This document shows positions 16,590-35,862 of a stretch of DNA of 64,000 nt, piece after piece (within the stretch, counting starts at the first letter, position 1; every line of letters starts with the position of its first letter). The DNA is from Auanema rhodensis (lineage: Eukaryota > Nematoda > Chromadorea > Rhabditida > Rhabditidae): the NCBI GenBank assembly GCA_964057225.1, contig OZ059895.1, forward strand, positions 18,505,688-18,569,687, written 5' to 3'. Position numbers and translations under genes: made by a program. The notes beneath the pieces are model-generated. The model searched no databases. It worked only from the letters and a program-made list of their open reading frames with translations, and was not told the DNA's origin.

Positions 16590-17089
16590 AGTTATTGCTT
16601 CACTGACGAATCAAGTGGTATCGTACAACTCGGTAGCCTGACCTTTATGTTCATTGGCGCGCCAACCACGCCCACATTCCTAACGTCAATGAAAGCTGAA
16701 CTGTACAAATGGTAATATGTTAACTAGTTAGCTAAATCTCTCAATATATACATTATATTTATATTTATATGTATAAATATAAATATGAAAAGAAACTGGA
16801 AAAATTAAAAATTAAAAACAATACAATACTAAGAATATTTAAATTTTCAAAACAACATTAGCAAGCAATGAAAATCTAAACAATCATATCATTTTGAAAA
16901 AAAAGAAAGAGCGGTTGTATTCAGCATCATTACTTCAACTTCTAATCAACAACAAGCACATAGTACAGATAAGTCATTCATTATTTTATTATTCAATCAT
17001 ATAAATTAATATGTTAACAAAAAAAAATTTGTATGTTTGTGGCCCTGAAGAGGGCCGTTGGGTTAGGTAGTTGTCACATGTTATACAAC

Positions 17090-17422
<333 letters not shown>

Positions 17423-17975
17423 CTATGTGTTGAAGACTGCTCCTAGCATCTCCCTTATATACTAGTGCTGTAGAGGTCACCGCGCAAAAACCCATTGTAA
17501 TCGGCACCAAGCATATTGGCGCTTAATTTTGCCGCTCAATTCTAGAAATGTATATTTAAATTTTATATAAGCGATAAGAAGAATAACATAAACAACTGTT
17601 TATTTGCGAACAAAGGTGGAATAGAAGCATGTAAGGCATTTGATATGATCACTTTTGTTGTTATCAACATGAAAGCATAATTAATGAAATTCATAAAAAA
17701 ATAATAAAGATGGATATGGAATATCAAAGACAGGGATTGTCCTTTACATAACACCGAAACACATCATATCAATTAGCATTACATACCAAAAAAAAACAAA
17801 AGACAGACATAGTGCTTTTCGCTGAAACTAAAGTTATTTTTATCAAAAAATTGGTTAATGCTTTATTTTACCAAGAACCTTTGTTTTTATTTATTATATT
17901 ATAAATCATTATGAATACATCAAATTTAAATGTGGCCCTAAAGAGGGCCGTTGGGTTATGTAACGTTTCAAGCGC

Positions 17976-18479
<504 letters not shown>

Positions 18480-19003
18480 TCACTATTTTGGTATTTAGAC
18501 TATAAATATATTTAATCGGATCATAGCTACATAAGTAAAGTATTACAGTAATAAGGACAAAAACTTAGTAATTGTAAGTTGAATGGAATGTAATAGTGAA
18601 TTTGTATTAAAAGATTCACAGTTCCATTTAAAAAATAATTGTCTTCACACATTGTATAGTAAAATTTCTGATTAGAATACACTTGACTAATTATAGATAT
18701 TTCAACATCATTATAGCAAACATCTTTAAATGAACTAAATGAAACACTTGACAAGCGTTACTAATCTCATAAGAATTACAACAATATTAATAAAGAAGCT
18801 CAAAAAAATTAACTATAAGAACAACCGATCAACTGCCATCTGTCTTAAAAATGAAATATCGATCAAAATTATTGAGCACCCAAGTTTGTTATAATAATTA
18901 TATTATTTATATTACATGAAAAACAATAATAAATATATGAGAGAAAATTCTGTATTTGTGGCCCTAAAGAGGGCCGTTGGGTTAGATGATAGCAGCACAT
19001 CAT

Positions 19004-19387
19004 TTATTCCTTTTCTCCGGCAGTCTTCTTGGGGAGAAGGCTGGCTTGGATGTTTGGAAGAACTCCTCCTTGAGCGATGGTTACACCAGAAAGAAGTTTG
19101 TTCAACTCTTCGTCATTTCTGACAGCAAGTTGAAGATGGCGAGGGTTGATTCTGCTCTTCTTGTTATCACGAGCAGCGTTACCAGCCAATTCGAGAACTT
19201 CAGCGGCAAGGTATTCAAGAACAGCAGCAAGGTAGACTGGAGCTCCGGCACCAACACGCTTAGCGTAGTTACCTTTGCGAAGCATACGGTGAAGACGTCC
19301 AACGGGGAATTGAAGTCCAGCTCTTGATGAGCGAGACTTGGCCTTTCCACCGGTCTTGGCTTTTCCTCCCTTTCCACGTCCAGACAT
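19004..19387 (-). CDS. H2A: Histone H2A, unit 4
   Basis: Protein identical to the other H2A copies. Hairpin at 18960-18975. The base that changes from this unit onward (19591) lies about 200 bp upstream of its ATG. Confidence 0.99.
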   Translation of the reverse strand: MSGRGKGGKAKTGGKAKSRSSRAGLQFPVGRLHRMLRKGNYAKRVGAGAPVYLAAVLEYLAAEVLELAGNAARDNKKSRINPRHLQLAVRNDEELNKLLSGVTIAQGGVLPNIQASLLPKKTAGEKE

Positions 19388-19905
19388 GATGATAGCTAGG
19401 GCAGAGTTGTTTAACTCGTTAGCCCAAAAGAAATTGCTTGCGAAGCATATAGAGTTTAGCAAGCAGGCTCCGCCCATATGGACCATTGTCCCAATTCTCG
19501 CCACAGGTAAAAAATTGTATAGTAAAGATTACTATATAACCTATATAATATATTTAATTTTGATTAAAAATGGTTACAATAGACTGCTTTTTTTTCAAAG
19601 CATTGTCTTTATATAGTCAAGCTGATTTAGAGCATACACAATTACAATGTTTTTCCAATAACCATGCCCTGTTTATCTACATATTTAAATATCCTTTTTT
19701 AATATATATTTGTATATATTGATACATCTACCATAGTACATCAATAATATATCCTAACCATTACAAGCAGTTCTGCCTGAAATCAAAAAAATAATACATT
19801 TATACATATTTATTATGACAATATTAATTTAATAATTCAACAAAATTAACTATATGTGGCCCTAAAGAGGGCCGTTGGGTTAGGTTGCAGCACAACTCTA
19901 ACAAT

Positions 19906-20277
19906 TTACTTGCTAGAGGTGTACTTAGTGACAGCCTTGGTTCCTTCAGAGACGGCGTGCTTGGCAAGTTCTCCTGGGAGGATAAGTCTGACGGCAGTCT
20001 GGACTTCGCGAGATGAGATGGTAGATCTCTTGTTGTAGTGAGCCAGACGGGAAGCCTCAGCAGCGATGCGCTCAAAAACGTCATTGACGAATGAGTTCAT
20101 GATGCTCATAGCCTTGGAGGAGATTCCGGTGTCAGGGTGGACCTGCTTCAATACACGGTAGACATAGACGGAGTAAGATTCCTTTCTGGACTTTCTCTTC
20201 TTCTTGTCTCCGGTACGGCTGACCTTCTGGGTCTTAGCGGCCTTCTTAGCTCCCTTGGCGGATGGCTTGGGTGGCAT
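19906..20277 (-). CDS. H2B: Histone H2B, unit 4
   Basis: Protein identical to the other H2B copies. Hairpin at 19858-19873. Confidence 0.99.
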   Translation of the reverse strand: MPPKPSAKGAKKAAKTQKVSRTGDKKKRKSRKESYSVYVYRVLKQVHPDTGISSKAMSIMNSFVNDVFERIAAEASRLAHYNKRSTISSREVQTAVRLILPGELAKHAVSEGTKAVTKYTSSK

Positions 20278-20777
20278 AGTTATTGCTTCACTGACGAATC
20301 AAGTGGTATCGTACAACTCGGTAGCCTGACCTTTATGTTCATTGGCGCGCCAACCACGCCCACATTCCTAACGTCAATGAAAGCTGAACTGTACAAATGG
20401 TAATATGTTAACTAGTTAGCTAAATCTCTCAATATATACATTATATTTATATTTATATGTATAAATATAAATATGAAAAGAAACTGGAAAAATTAAAAAT
20501 TAAAAACAATACAATACTAAGAATATTTAAATTTTCAAAACAACATTAGCAAGCAATGAAAATCTAAACAATCATATCATTTTGAAAAAAAAGAAAGAGC
20601 GGTTGTATTCAGCATCATTACTTCAACTTCTAATCAACAACAAGCACATAGTACAGATAAGTCATTCATTATTTTATTATTCAATCATATAAATTAATAT
20701 GTTAACAAAAAAAAATTTGTATGTTTGTGGCCCTGAAGAGGGCCGTTGGGTTAGGTAGTTGTCACATGTTATACAAC

Positions 20778-21110
<333 letters not shown>

Positions 21111-21663
21111 CTATGTGTTGAAGACTGCTCCTAGCATCTCCCTTATATACTAGTGCTGTAGAGGTCACCGCGCAAAAACCCATTGTAATCGGCACCAAGC
21201 ATATTGGCGCTTAATTTTGCCGCTCAATTCTAGAAATGTATATTTAAATTTTATATAAGCGATAAGAAGAATAACATAAACAACTGTTTATTTGCGAACA
21301 AAGGTGGAATAGAAGCATGTAAGGCATTTGATATGATCACTTTTGTTGTTATCAACATGAAAGCATAATTAATGAAATTCATAAAAAAATAATAAAGATG
21401 GATATGGAATATCAAAGACAGGGATTGTCCTTTACATAACACCGAAACACATCATATCAATTAGCATTACATACCAAAAAAAAACAAAAGACAGACATAG
21501 TGCTTTTCGCTGAAACTAAAGTTATTTTTATCAAAAAATTGGTTAATGCTTTATTTTACCAAGAACCTTTGTTTTTATTTATTATATTATAAATCATTAT
21601 GAATACATCAAATTTAAATGTGGCCCTAAAGAGGGCCGTTGGGTTATGTAACGTTTCAAGCGC

Positions 21664-22167
<504 letters not shown>

Positions 22168-22691
22168 TCACTATTTTGGTATTTAGACTATAAATATATT
22201 TAATCGGATCATAGCTACATAAGTAAAGTATTACAGTAATAAGGACAAAAACTTAGTAATTGTAAGTTGAATGGAATGTAATAGTGAATTTGTATTAAAA
22301 GATTCACAGTTCCATTTAAAAAATAATTGTCTTCACACATTGTATAGTAAAATTTCTGATTAGAATACACTTGACTAATTATAGATATTTCAACATCATT
22401 ATAGCAAACATCTTTAAATGAACTAAATGAAACACTTGACAAGCGTTACTAATCTCATAAGAATTACAACAATATTAATAAAGAAGCTCAAAAAAATTAA
22501 CTATAAGAACAACCGATCAACTGCCATCTGTCTTAAAAATGAAATATCGATCAAAATTATTGAGCACCCAAGTTTGTTATAATAATTATATTATTTATAT
22601 TACATGAAAAACAATAATAAATATATGAGAGAAAATTCTGTATTTGTGGCCCTAAAGAGGGCCGTTGGGTTAGATGATAGCAGCACATCAT

Positions 22692-23075
22692 TTATTCCTT
22701 TTCTCCGGCAGTCTTCTTGGGGAGAAGGCTGGCTTGGATGTTTGGAAGAACTCCTCCTTGAGCGATGGTTACACCAGAAAGAAGTTTGTTCAACTCTTCG
22801 TCATTTCTGACAGCAAGTTGAAGATGGCGAGGGTTGATTCTGCTCTTCTTGTTATCACGAGCAGCGTTACCAGCCAATTCGAGAACTTCAGCGGCAAGGT
22901 ATTCAAGAACAGCAGCAAGGTAGACTGGAGCTCCGGCACCAACACGCTTAGCGTAGTTACCTTTGCGAAGCATACGGTGAAGACGTCCAACGGGGAATTG
23001 AAGTCCAGCTCTTGATGAGCGAGACTTGGCCTTTCCACCGGTCTTGGCTTTTCCTCCCTTTCCACGTCCAGACAT
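22692..23075 (-). CDS. H2A: Histone H2A, unit 5
   Basis: Protein identical to the other H2A copies. Hairpin at 22648-22663. Confidence 0.99.
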   Translation of the reverse strand: MSGRGKGGKAKTGGKAKSRSSRAGLQFPVGRLHRMLRKGNYAKRVGAGAPVYLAAVLEYLAAEVLELAGNAARDNKKSRINPRHLQLAVRNDEELNKLLSGVTIAQGGVLPNIQASLLPKKTAGEKE

Positions 23076-23593
23076 GATGATAGCTAGGGCAGAGTTGTTT
23101 AACTCGTTAGCCCAAAAGAAATTGCTTGCGAAGCATATAGAGTTTAGCAAGCAGGCTCCGCCCATATGGACCATTGTCCCAATTCTCGCCACAGGTAAAA
23201 AATTGTATAGTAAAGATTACTATATAACCTATATAATATATTTAATTTTGATTAAAAATGGTTACAATAGACTGCTTTTTTTTCAAAGCATTGTCTTTAT
23301 ATAGTCAAGCTGATTTAGAGCATACACAATTACAATGTTTTTCCAATAACCATGCCCTGTTTATCTACATATTTAAATATCCTTTTTTAATATATATTTG
23401 TATATATTGATACATCTACCATAGTACATCAATAATATATCCTAACCATTACAAGCAGTTCTGCCTGAAATCAAAAAAATAATACATTTATACATATTTA
23501 TTATGACAATATTAATTTAATAATTCAACAAAATTAACTATATGTGGCCCTAAAGAGGGCCGTTGGGTTAGGTTGCAGCACAACTCTAACAAT

Positions 23594-23965
23594 TTACTTG
23601 CTAGAGGTGTACTTAGTGACAGCCTTGGTTCCTTCAGAGACGGCGTGCTTGGCAAGTTCTCCTGGGAGGATAAGTCTGACGGCAGTCTGGACTTCGCGAG
23701 ATGAGATGGTAGATCTCTTGTTGTAGTGAGCCAGACGGGAAGCCTCAGCAGCGATGCGCTCAAAAACGTCATTGACGAATGAGTTCATGATGCTCATAGC
23801 CTTGGAGGAGATTCCGGTGTCAGGGTGGACCTGCTTCAATACACGGTAGACATAGACGGAGTAAGATTCCTTTCTGGACTTTCTCTTCTTCTTGTCTCCG
23901 GTACGGCTGACCTTCTGGGTCTTAGCGGCCTTCTTAGCTCCCTTGGCGGATGGCTTGGGTGGCAT
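23594..23965 (-). CDS. H2B: Histone H2B, unit 5
   Basis: Protein identical to the other H2B copies. Hairpin at 23546-23561. Confidence 0.99.
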   Translation of the reverse strand: MPPKPSAKGAKKAAKTQKVSRTGDKKKRKSRKESYSVYVYRVLKQVHPDTGISSKAMSIMNSFVNDVFERIAAEASRLAHYNKRSTISSREVQTAVRLILPGELAKHAVSEGTKAVTKYTSSK

Positions 23966-24465
23966 AGTTATTGCTTCACTGACGAATCAAGTGGTATCGT
24001 ACAACTCGGTAGCCTGACCTTTATGTTCATTGGCGCGCCAACCACGCCCACATTCCTAACGTCAATGAAAGCTGAACTGTACAAATGGTAATATGTTAAC
24101 TAGTTAGCTAAATCTCTCAATATATACATTATATTTATATTTATATGTATAAATATAAATATGAAAAGAAACTGGAAAAATTAAAAATTAAAAACAATAC
24201 AATACTAAGAATATTTAAATTTTCAAAACAACATTAGCAAGCAATGAAAATCTAAACAATCATATCATTTTGAAAAAAAAGAAAGAGCGGTTGTATTCAG
24301 CATCATTACTTCAACTTCTAATCAACAACAAGCACATAGTACAGATAAGTCATTCATTATTTTATTATTCAATCATATAAATTAATATGTTAACAAAAAA
24401 AAATTTGTATGTTTGTGGCCCTGAAGAGGGCCGTTGGGTTAGGTAGTTGTCACATGTTATACAAC

Positions 24466-24798
<333 letters not shown>

Positions 24799-25351
24799 CT
24801 ATGTGTTGAAGACTGCTCCTAGCATCTCCCTTATATACTAGTGCTGTAGAGGTCACCGCGCAAAAACCCATTGTAATCGGCACCAAGCATATTGGCGCTT
24901 AATTTTGCCGCTCAATTCTAGAAATGTATATTTAAATTTTATATAAGCGATAAGAAGAATAACATAAACAACTGTTTATTTGCGAACAAAGGTGGAATAG
25001 AAGCATGTAAGGCATTTGATATGATCACTTTTGTTGTTATCAACATGAAAGCATAATTAATGAAATTCATAAAAAAATAATAAAGATGGATATGGAATAT
25101 CAAAGACAGGGATTGTCCTTTACATAACACCGAAACACATCATATCAATTAGCATTACATACCAAAAAAAAACAAAAGACAGACATAGTGCTTTTCGCTG
25201 AAACTAAAGTTATTTTTATCAAAAAATTGGTTAATGCTTTATTTTACCAAGAACCTTTGTTTTTATTTATTATATTATAAATCATTATGAATACATCAAA
25301 TTTAAATGTGGCCCTAAAGAGGGCCGTTGGGTTATGTAACGTTTCAAGCGC

Positions 25352-25855
<504 letters not shown>

Positions 25856-26379
25856 TCACTATTTTGGTATTTAGACTATAAATATATTTAATCGGATCAT
25901 AGCTACATAAGTAAAGTATTACAGTAATAAGGACAAAAACTTAGTAATTGTAAGTTGAATGGAATGTAATAGTGAATTTGTATTAAAAGATTCACAGTTC
26001 CATTTAAAAAATAATTGTCTTCACACATTGTATAGTAAAATTTCTGATTAGAATACACTTGACTAATTATAGATATTTCAACATCATTATAGCAAACATC
26101 TTTAAATGAACTAAATGAAACACTTGACAAGCGTTACTAATCTCATAAGAATTACAACAATATTAATAAAGAAGCTCAAAAAAATTAACTATAAGAACAA
26201 CCGATCAACTGCCATCTGTCTTAAAAATGAAATATCGATCAAAATTATTGAGCACCCAAGTTTGTTATAATAATTATATTATTTATATTACATGAAAAAC
26301 AATAATAAATATATGAGAGAAAATTCTGTATTTGTGGCCCTAAAGAGGGCCGTTGGGTTAGATGATAGCAGCACATCAT

Positions 26380-26763
26380 TTATTCCTTTTCTCCGGCAGT
26401 CTTCTTGGGGAGAAGGCTGGCTTGGATGTTTGGAAGAACTCCTCCTTGAGCGATGGTTACACCAGAAAGAAGTTTGTTCAACTCTTCGTCATTTCTGACA
26501 GCAAGTTGAAGATGGCGAGGGTTGATTCTGCTCTTCTTGTTATCACGAGCAGCGTTACCAGCCAATTCGAGAACTTCAGCGGCAAGGTATTCAAGAACAG
26601 CAGCAAGGTAGACTGGAGCTCCGGCACCAACACGCTTAGCGTAGTTACCTTTGCGAAGCATACGGTGAAGACGTCCAACGGGGAATTGAAGTCCAGCTCT
26701 TGATGAGCGAGACTTGGCCTTTCCACCGGTCTTGGCTTTTCCTCCCTTTCCACGTCCAGACAT
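26380..26763 (-). CDS. H2A: Histone H2A, unit 6
   Basis: Protein identical to the other H2A copies. Hairpin at 26336-26351. Confidence 0.99.
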   Translation of the reverse strand: MSGRGKGGKAKTGGKAKSRSSRAGLQFPVGRLHRMLRKGNYAKRVGAGAPVYLAAVLEYLAAEVLELAGNAARDNKKSRINPRHLQLAVRNDEELNKLLSGVTIAQGGVLPNIQASLLPKKTAGEKE

Positions 26764-27281
26764 GATGATAGCTAGGGCAGAGTTGTTTAACTCGTTAGCC
26801 CAAAAGAAATTGCTTGCGAAGCATATAGAGTTTAGCAAGCAGGCTCCGCCCATATGGACCATTGTCCCAATTCTCGCCACAGGTAAAAAATTGTATAGTA
26901 AAGATTACTATATAACCTATATAATATATTTAATTTTGATTAAAAATGGTTACAATAGACTGCTTTTTTTTCAAAGCATTGTCTTTATATAGTCAAGCTG
27001 ATTTAGAGCATACACAATTACAATGTTTTTCCAATAACCATGCCCTGTTTATCTACATATTTAAATATCCTTTTTTAATATATATTTGTATATATTGATA
27101 CATCTACCATAGTACATCAATAATATATCCTAACCATTACAAGCAGTTCTGCCTGAAATCAAAAAAATAATACATTTATACATATTTATTATGACAATAT
27201 TAATTTAATAATTCAACAAAATTAACTATATGTGGCCCTAAAGAGGGCCGTTGGGTTAGGTTGCAGCACAACTCTAACAAT

Positions 27282-27653
27282 TTACTTGCTAGAGGTGTAC
27301 TTAGTGACAGCCTTGGTTCCTTCAGAGACGGCGTGCTTGGCAAGTTCTCCTGGGAGGATAAGTCTGACGGCAGTCTGGACTTCGCGAGATGAGATGGTAG
27401 ATCTCTTGTTGTAGTGAGCCAGACGGGAAGCCTCAGCAGCGATGCGCTCAAAAACGTCATTGACGAATGAGTTCATGATGCTCATAGCCTTGGAGGAGAT
27501 TCCGGTGTCAGGGTGGACCTGCTTCAATACACGGTAGACATAGACGGAGTAAGATTCCTTTCTGGACTTTCTCTTCTTCTTGTCTCCGGTACGGCTGACC
27601 TTCTGGGTCTTAGCGGCCTTCTTAGCTCCCTTGGCGGATGGCTTGGGTGGCAT
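27282..27653 (-). CDS. H2B: Histone H2B, unit 6
   Basis: Protein identical to the other H2B copies. Hairpin at 27234-27249. Confidence 0.99.
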   Translation of the reverse strand: MPPKPSAKGAKKAAKTQKVSRTGDKKKRKSRKESYSVYVYRVLKQVHPDTGISSKAMSIMNSFVNDVFERIAAEASRLAHYNKRSTISSREVQTAVRLILPGELAKHAVSEGTKAVTKYTSSK

Positions 27654-28153
27654 AGTTATTGCTTCACTGACGAATCAAGTGGTATCGTACAACTCGGTAG
27701 CCTGACCTTTATGTTCATTGGCGCGCCAACCACGCCCACATTCCTAACGTCAATGAAAGCTGAACTGTACAAATGGTAATATGTTAACTAGTTAGCTAAA
27801 TCTCTCAATATATACATTATATTTATATTTATATGTATAAATATAAATATGAAAAGAAACTGGAAAAATTAAAAATTAAAAACAATACAATACTAAGAAT
27901 ATTTAAATTTTCAAAACAACATTAGCAAGCAATGAAAATCTAAACAATCATATCATTTTGAAAAAAAAGAAAGAGCGGTTGTATTCAGCATCATTACTTC
28001 AACTTCTAATCAACAACAAGCACATAGTACAGATAAGTCATTCATTATTTTATTATTCAATCATATAAATTAATATGTTAACAAAAAAAAATTTGTATGT
28101 TTGTGGCCCTGAAGAGGGCCGTTGGGTTAGGTAGTTGTCACATGTTATACAAC

Positions 28154-28486
<333 letters not shown>

Positions 28487-29039
28487 CTATGTGTTGAAGA
28501 CTGCTCCTAGCATCTCCCTTATATACTAGTGCTGTAGAGGTCACCGCGCAAAAACCCATTGTAATCGGCACCAAGCATATTGGCGCTTAATTTTGCCGCT
28601 CAATTCTAGAAATGTATATTTAAATTTTATATAAGCGATAAGAAGAATAACATAAACAACTGTTTATTTGCGAACAAAGGTGGAATAGAAGCATGTAAGG
28701 CATTTGATATGATCACTTTTGTTGTTATCAACATGAAAGCATAATTAATGAAATTCATAAAAAAATAATAAAGATGGATATGGAATATCAAAGACAGGGA
28801 TTGTCCTTTACATAACACCGAAACACATCATATCAATTAGCATTACATACCAAAAAAAAACAAAAGACAGACATAGTGCTTTTCGCTGAAACTAAAGTTA
28901 TTTTTATCAAAAAATTGGTTAATGCTTTATTTTACCAAGAACCTTTGTTTTTATTTATTATATTATAAATCATTATGAATACATCAAATTTAAATGTGGC
29001 CCTAAAGAGGGCCGTTGGGTTATGTAACGTTTCAAGCGC

Positions 29040-29543
<504 letters not shown>

Positions 29544-30067
29544 TCACTATTTTGGTATTTAGACTATAAATATATTTAATCGGATCATAGCTACATAAGT
29601 AAAGTATTACAGTAATAAGGACAAAAACTTAGTAATTGTAAGTTGAATGGAATGTAATAGTGAATTTGTATTAAAAGATTCACAGTTCCATTTAAAAAAT
29701 AATTGTCTTCACACATTGTATAGTAAAATTTCTGATTAGAATACACTTGACTAATTATAGATATTTCAACATCATTATAGCAAACATCTTTAAATGAACT
29801 AAATGAAACACTTGACAAGCGTTACTAATCTCATAAGAATTACAACAATATTAATAAAGAAGCTCAAAAAAATTAACTATAAGAACAACCGATCAACTGC
29901 CATCTGTCTTAAAAATGAAATATCGATCAAAATTATTGAGCACCCAAGTTTGTTATAATAATTATATTATTTATATTACATGAAAAACAATAATAAATAT
30001 ATGAGAGAAAATTCTGTATTTGTGGCCCTAAAGAGGGCCGTTGGGTTAGATGATAGCAGCACATCAT

Positions 30068-30451
30068 TTATTCCTTTTCTCCGGCAGTCTTCTTGGGGAG
30101 AAGGCTGGCTTGGATGTTTGGAAGAACTCCTCCTTGAGCGATGGTTACACCAGAAAGAAGTTTGTTCAACTCTTCGTCATTTCTGACAGCAAGTTGAAGA
30201 TGGCGAGGGTTGATTCTGCTCTTCTTGTTATCACGAGCAGCGTTACCAGCCAATTCGAGAACTTCAGCGGCAAGGTATTCAAGAACAGCAGCAAGGTAGA
30301 CTGGAGCTCCGGCACCAACACGCTTAGCGTAGTTACCTTTGCGAAGCATACGGTGAAGACGTCCAACGGGGAATTGAAGTCCAGCTCTTGATGAGCGAGA
30401 CTTGGCCTTTCCACCGGTCTTGGCTTTTCCTCCCTTTCCACGTCCAGACAT
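30068..30451 (-). CDS. H2A: Histone H2A, unit 7
   Basis: Protein identical to the other H2A copies. Hairpin at 30024-30039. Confidence 0.99.
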   Translation of the reverse strand: MSGRGKGGKAKTGGKAKSRSSRAGLQFPVGRLHRMLRKGNYAKRVGAGAPVYLAAVLEYLAAEVLELAGNAARDNKKSRINPRHLQLAVRNDEELNKLLSGVTIAQGGVLPNIQASLLPKKTAGEKE

Positions 30452-30969
30452 GATGATAGCTAGGGCAGAGTTGTTTAACTCGTTAGCCCAAAAGAAATTG
30501 CTTGCGAAGCATATAGAGTTTAGCAAGCAGGCTCCGCCCATATGGACCATTGTCCCAATTCTCGCCACAGGTAAAAAATTGTATAGTAAAGATTACTATA
30601 TAACCTATATAATATATTTAATTTTGATTAAAAATGGTTACAATAGACTGCTTTTTTTTCAAAGCATTGTCTTTATATAGTCAAGCTGATTTAGAGCATA
30701 CACAATTACAATGTTTTTCCAATAACCATGCCCTGTTTATCTACATATTTAAATATCCTTTTTTAATATATATTTGTATATATTGATACATCTACCATAG
30801 TACATCAATAATATATCCTAACCATTACAAGCAGTTCTGCCTGAAATCAAAAAAATAATACATTTATACATATTTATTATGACAATATTAATTTAATAAT
30901 TCAACAAAATTAACTATATGTGGCCCTAAAGAGGGCCGTTGGGTTAGGTTGCAGCACAACTCTAACAAT

Positions 30970-31341
30970 TTACTTGCTAGAGGTGTACTTAGTGACAGCC
31001 TTGGTTCCTTCAGAGACGGCGTGCTTGGCAAGTTCTCCTGGGAGGATAAGTCTGACGGCAGTCTGGACTTCGCGAGATGAGATGGTAGATCTCTTGTTGT
31101 AGTGAGCCAGACGGGAAGCCTCAGCAGCGATGCGCTCAAAAACGTCATTGACGAATGAGTTCATGATGCTCATAGCCTTGGAGGAGATTCCGGTGTCAGG
31201 GTGGACCTGCTTCAATACACGGTAGACATAGACGGAGTAAGATTCCTTTCTGGACTTTCTCTTCTTCTTGTCTCCGGTACGGCTGACCTTCTGGGTCTTA
31301 GCGGCCTTCTTAGCTCCCTTGGCGGATGGCTTGGGTGGCAT
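30970..31341 (-). CDS. H2B: Histone H2B, unit 7
   Basis: Protein identical to the other H2B copies. Hairpin at 30922-30937. Confidence 0.99.
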   Translation of the reverse strand: MPPKPSAKGAKKAAKTQKVSRTGDKKKRKSRKESYSVYVYRVLKQVHPDTGISSKAMSIMNSFVNDVFERIAAEASRLAHYNKRSTISSREVQTAVRLILPGELAKHAVSEGTKAVTKYTSSK

Positions 31342-31841
31342 AGTTATTGCTTCACTGACGAATCAAGTGGTATCGTACAACTCGGTAGCCTGACCTTTAT
31401 GTTCATTGGCGCGCCAACCACGCCCACATTCCTAACGTCAATGAAAGCTGAACTGTACAAATGGTAATATGTTAACTAGTTAGCTAAATCTCTCAATATA
31501 TACATTATATTTATATTTATATGTATAAATATAAATATGAAAAGAAACTGGAAAAATTAAAAATTAAAAACAATACAATACTAAGAATATTTAAATTTTC
31601 AAAACAACATTAGCAAGCAATGAAAATCTAAACAATCATATCATTTTGAAAAAAAAGAAAGAGCGGTTGTATTCAGCATCATTACTTCAACTTCTAATCA
31701 ACAACAAGCACATAGTACAGATAAGTCATTCATTATTTTATTATTCAATCATATAAATTAATATGTTAACAAAAAAAAATTTGTATGTTTGTGGCCCTGA
31801 AGAGGGCCGTTGGGTTAGGTAGTTGTCACATGTTATACAAC

Positions 31842-32174
<333 letters not shown>

Positions 32175-32727
32175 CTATGTGTTGAAGACTGCTCCTAGCA
32201 TCTCCCTTATATACTAGTGCTGTAGAGGTCACCGCGCAAAAACCCATTGTAATCGGCACCAAGCATATTGGCGCTTAATTTTGCCGCTCAATTCTAGAAA
32301 TGTATATTTAAATTTTATATAAGCGATAAGAAGAATAACATAAACAACTGTTTATTTGCGAACAAAGGTGGAATAGAAGCATGTAAGGCATTTGATATGA
32401 TCACTTTTGTTGTTATCAACATGAAAGCATAATTAATGAAATTCATAAAAAAATAATAAAGATGGATATGGAATATCAAAGACAGGGATTGTCCTTTACA
32501 TAACACCGAAACACATCATATCAATTAGCATTACATACCAAAAAAAAACAAAAGACAGACATAGTGCTTTTCGCTGAAACTAAAGTTATTTTTATCAAAA
32601 AATTGGTTAATGCTTTATTTTACCAAGAACCTTTGTTTTTATTTATTATATTATAAATCATTATGAATACATCAAATTTAAATGTGGCCCTAAAGAGGGC
32701 CGTTGGGTTATGTAACGTTTCAAGCGC

Positions 32728-33231
<504 letters not shown>

Positions 33232-33755
33232 TCACTATTTTGGTATTTAGACTATAAATATATTTAATCGGATCATAGCTACATAAGTAAAGTATTACAG
33301 TAATAAGGACAAAAACTTAGTAATTGTAAGTTGAATGGAATGTAATAGTGAATTTGTATTAAAAGATTCACAGTTCCATTTAAAAAATAATTGTCTTCAC
33401 ACATTGTATAGTAAAATTTCTGATTAGAATACACTTGACTAATTATAGATATTTCAACATCATTATAGCAAACATCTTTAAATGAACTAAATGAAACACT
33501 TGACAAGCGTTACTAATCTCAAAAGAATTACAACAATATTAATAAAGAAGCTCAAAAAAATTAACTATAAGAACAACCGATCAACTGCCATCTGTCTTAA
33601 AAATGAAATATCGATCAAAATTATTGAGCACCCAAGTTTGTTATAATAATTATATTATTTATATTACATGAAAAACAATAATAAATATATGAGAGAAAAT
33701 TCTGTATTTGTGGCCCTAAAGAGGGCCGTTGGGTTAGATGATAGCAGCACATCAT

Positions 33756-34139
33756 TTATTCCTTTTCTCCGGCAGTCTTCTTGGGGAGAAGGCTGGCTTG
33801 GATGTTTGGAAGAACTCCTCCTTGAGCGATGGTTACACCAGAAAGAAGTTTGTTCAACTCTTCGTCATTTCTGACAGCAAGTTGAAGATGGCGAGGGTTG
33901 ATTCTGCTCTTCTTGTTATCACGAGCAGCGTTACCAGCCAATTCGAGAACTTCAGCGGCAAGGTATTCAAGAACAGCAGCAAGGTAGACTGGAGCTCCGG
34001 CACCAACACGCTTAGCGTAGTTACCTTTGCGAAGCATACGGTGAAGACGTCCAACGGGGAATTGAAGTCCAGCTCTTGATGAGCGAGACTTGGCCTTTCC
34101 ACCGGTCTTGGCTTTTCCTCCCTTTCCACGTCCAGACAT
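33756..34139 (-). CDS. H2A: Histone H2A, unit 8
   Basis: Protein identical to the other H2A copies. Hairpin at 33712-33727. Confidence 0.99.
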   Translation of the reverse strand: MSGRGKGGKAKTGGKAKSRSSRAGLQFPVGRLHRMLRKGNYAKRVGAGAPVYLAAVLEYLAAEVLELAGNAARDNKKSRINPRHLQLAVRNDEELNKLLSGVTIAQGGVLPNIQASLLPKKTAGEKE

Positions 34140-34657
34140 GATGATAGCTAGGGCAGAGTTGTTTAACTCGTTAGCCCAAAAGAAATTGCTTGCGAAGCAT
34201 ATAGAGTTTAGCAAGCAGGCTCCGCCCATATGGACCATTGTCCCAATTCTCGCCACAGGTAAAAAATTGTATAGTAAAGATTACTATATAACCTATATAA
34301 TATATTTAATTTTGATTAAAAATGGTTACAATAGACTGCTTTTTTTTCAAAGCATTGTCTTTATATAGTCAAGCTGATTTAGAGCATACACAATTACAAT
34401 GTTTTTCCAATAACCATGCCCTGTTTATCTACATATTTAAATATCCTTTTTTAATATATATTTGTATATATTGATACATCTACCATAGTACATCAATAAT
34501 ATATCCTAACCATTACAAGCAGTTCTGCCTGAAATCAAAAAAATAATACATTTATACATATTTATTATGACAATATTAATTTAATAATTCAACAAAATTA
34601 ACTATATGTGGCCCTAAAGAGGGCCGTTGGGTTAGGTTGCAGCACAACTCTAACAAT

Positions 34658-35029
34658 TTACTTGCTAGAGGTGTACTTAGTGACAGCCTTGGTTCCTTCA
34701 GAGACGGCGTGCTTGGCAAGTTCTCCTGGGAGGATAAGTCTGACGGCAGTCTGGACTTCGCGAGATGAGATGGTAGATCTCTTGTTGTAGTGAGCCAGAC
34801 GGGAAGCCTCAGCAGCGATGCGCTCAAAAACGTCATTGACGAATGAGTTCATGATGCTCATAGCCTTGGAGGAGATTCCGGTGTCAGGGTGGACCTGCTT
34901 CAATACACGGTAGACATAGACGGAGTAAGATTCCTTTCTGGACTTTCTCTTCTTCTTGTCTCCGGTACGGCTGACCTTCTGGGTCTTAGCGGCCTTCTTA
35001 GCTCCCTTGGCGGATGGCTTGGGTGGCAT
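34658..35029 (-). CDS. H2B: Histone H2B, unit 8
   Basis: Protein identical to the other H2B copies. Hairpin at 34610-34625. Confidence 0.99.
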   Translation of the reverse strand: MPPKPSAKGAKKAAKTQKVSRTGDKKKRKSRKESYSVYVYRVLKQVHPDTGISSKAMSIMNSFVNDVFERIAAEASRLAHYNKRSTISSREVQTAVRLILPGELAKHAVSEGTKAVTKYTSSK

Positions 35030-35529
35030 AGTTATTGCTTCACTGACGAATCAAGTGGTATCGTACAACTCGGTAGCCTGACCTTTATGTTCATTGGCGC
35101 GCCAACCACGCCCACATTCCTAACGTCAATGAAAGCTGAACTGTACAAATGGTAATATGTTAACTAGTTAGCTAAATCTCTCAATATATACATTATATTT
35201 ATATTTATATGTATAAATATAAATATGAAAAGAAACTGGAAAAATTAAAAATTAAAAACAATACAATACTAAGAATATTTAAATTTTCAAAACAACATTA
35301 GCAAGCAATGAAAATCTAAACAATCATATCATTTTGAAAAAAAAGAAAGAGCGGTTGTATTCAGCATCATTACTTCAACTTCTAATCAACAACAAGCACA
35401 TAGTACAGATAAGTCATTCATTATTTTATTATTCAATCATATAAATTAATATGTTAACAAAAAAAAATTTGTATGTTTGTGGCCCTGAAGAGGGCCGTTG
35501 GGTTAGGTAGTTGTCACATGTTATACAAC

Positions 35530-35862
<333 letters not shown>
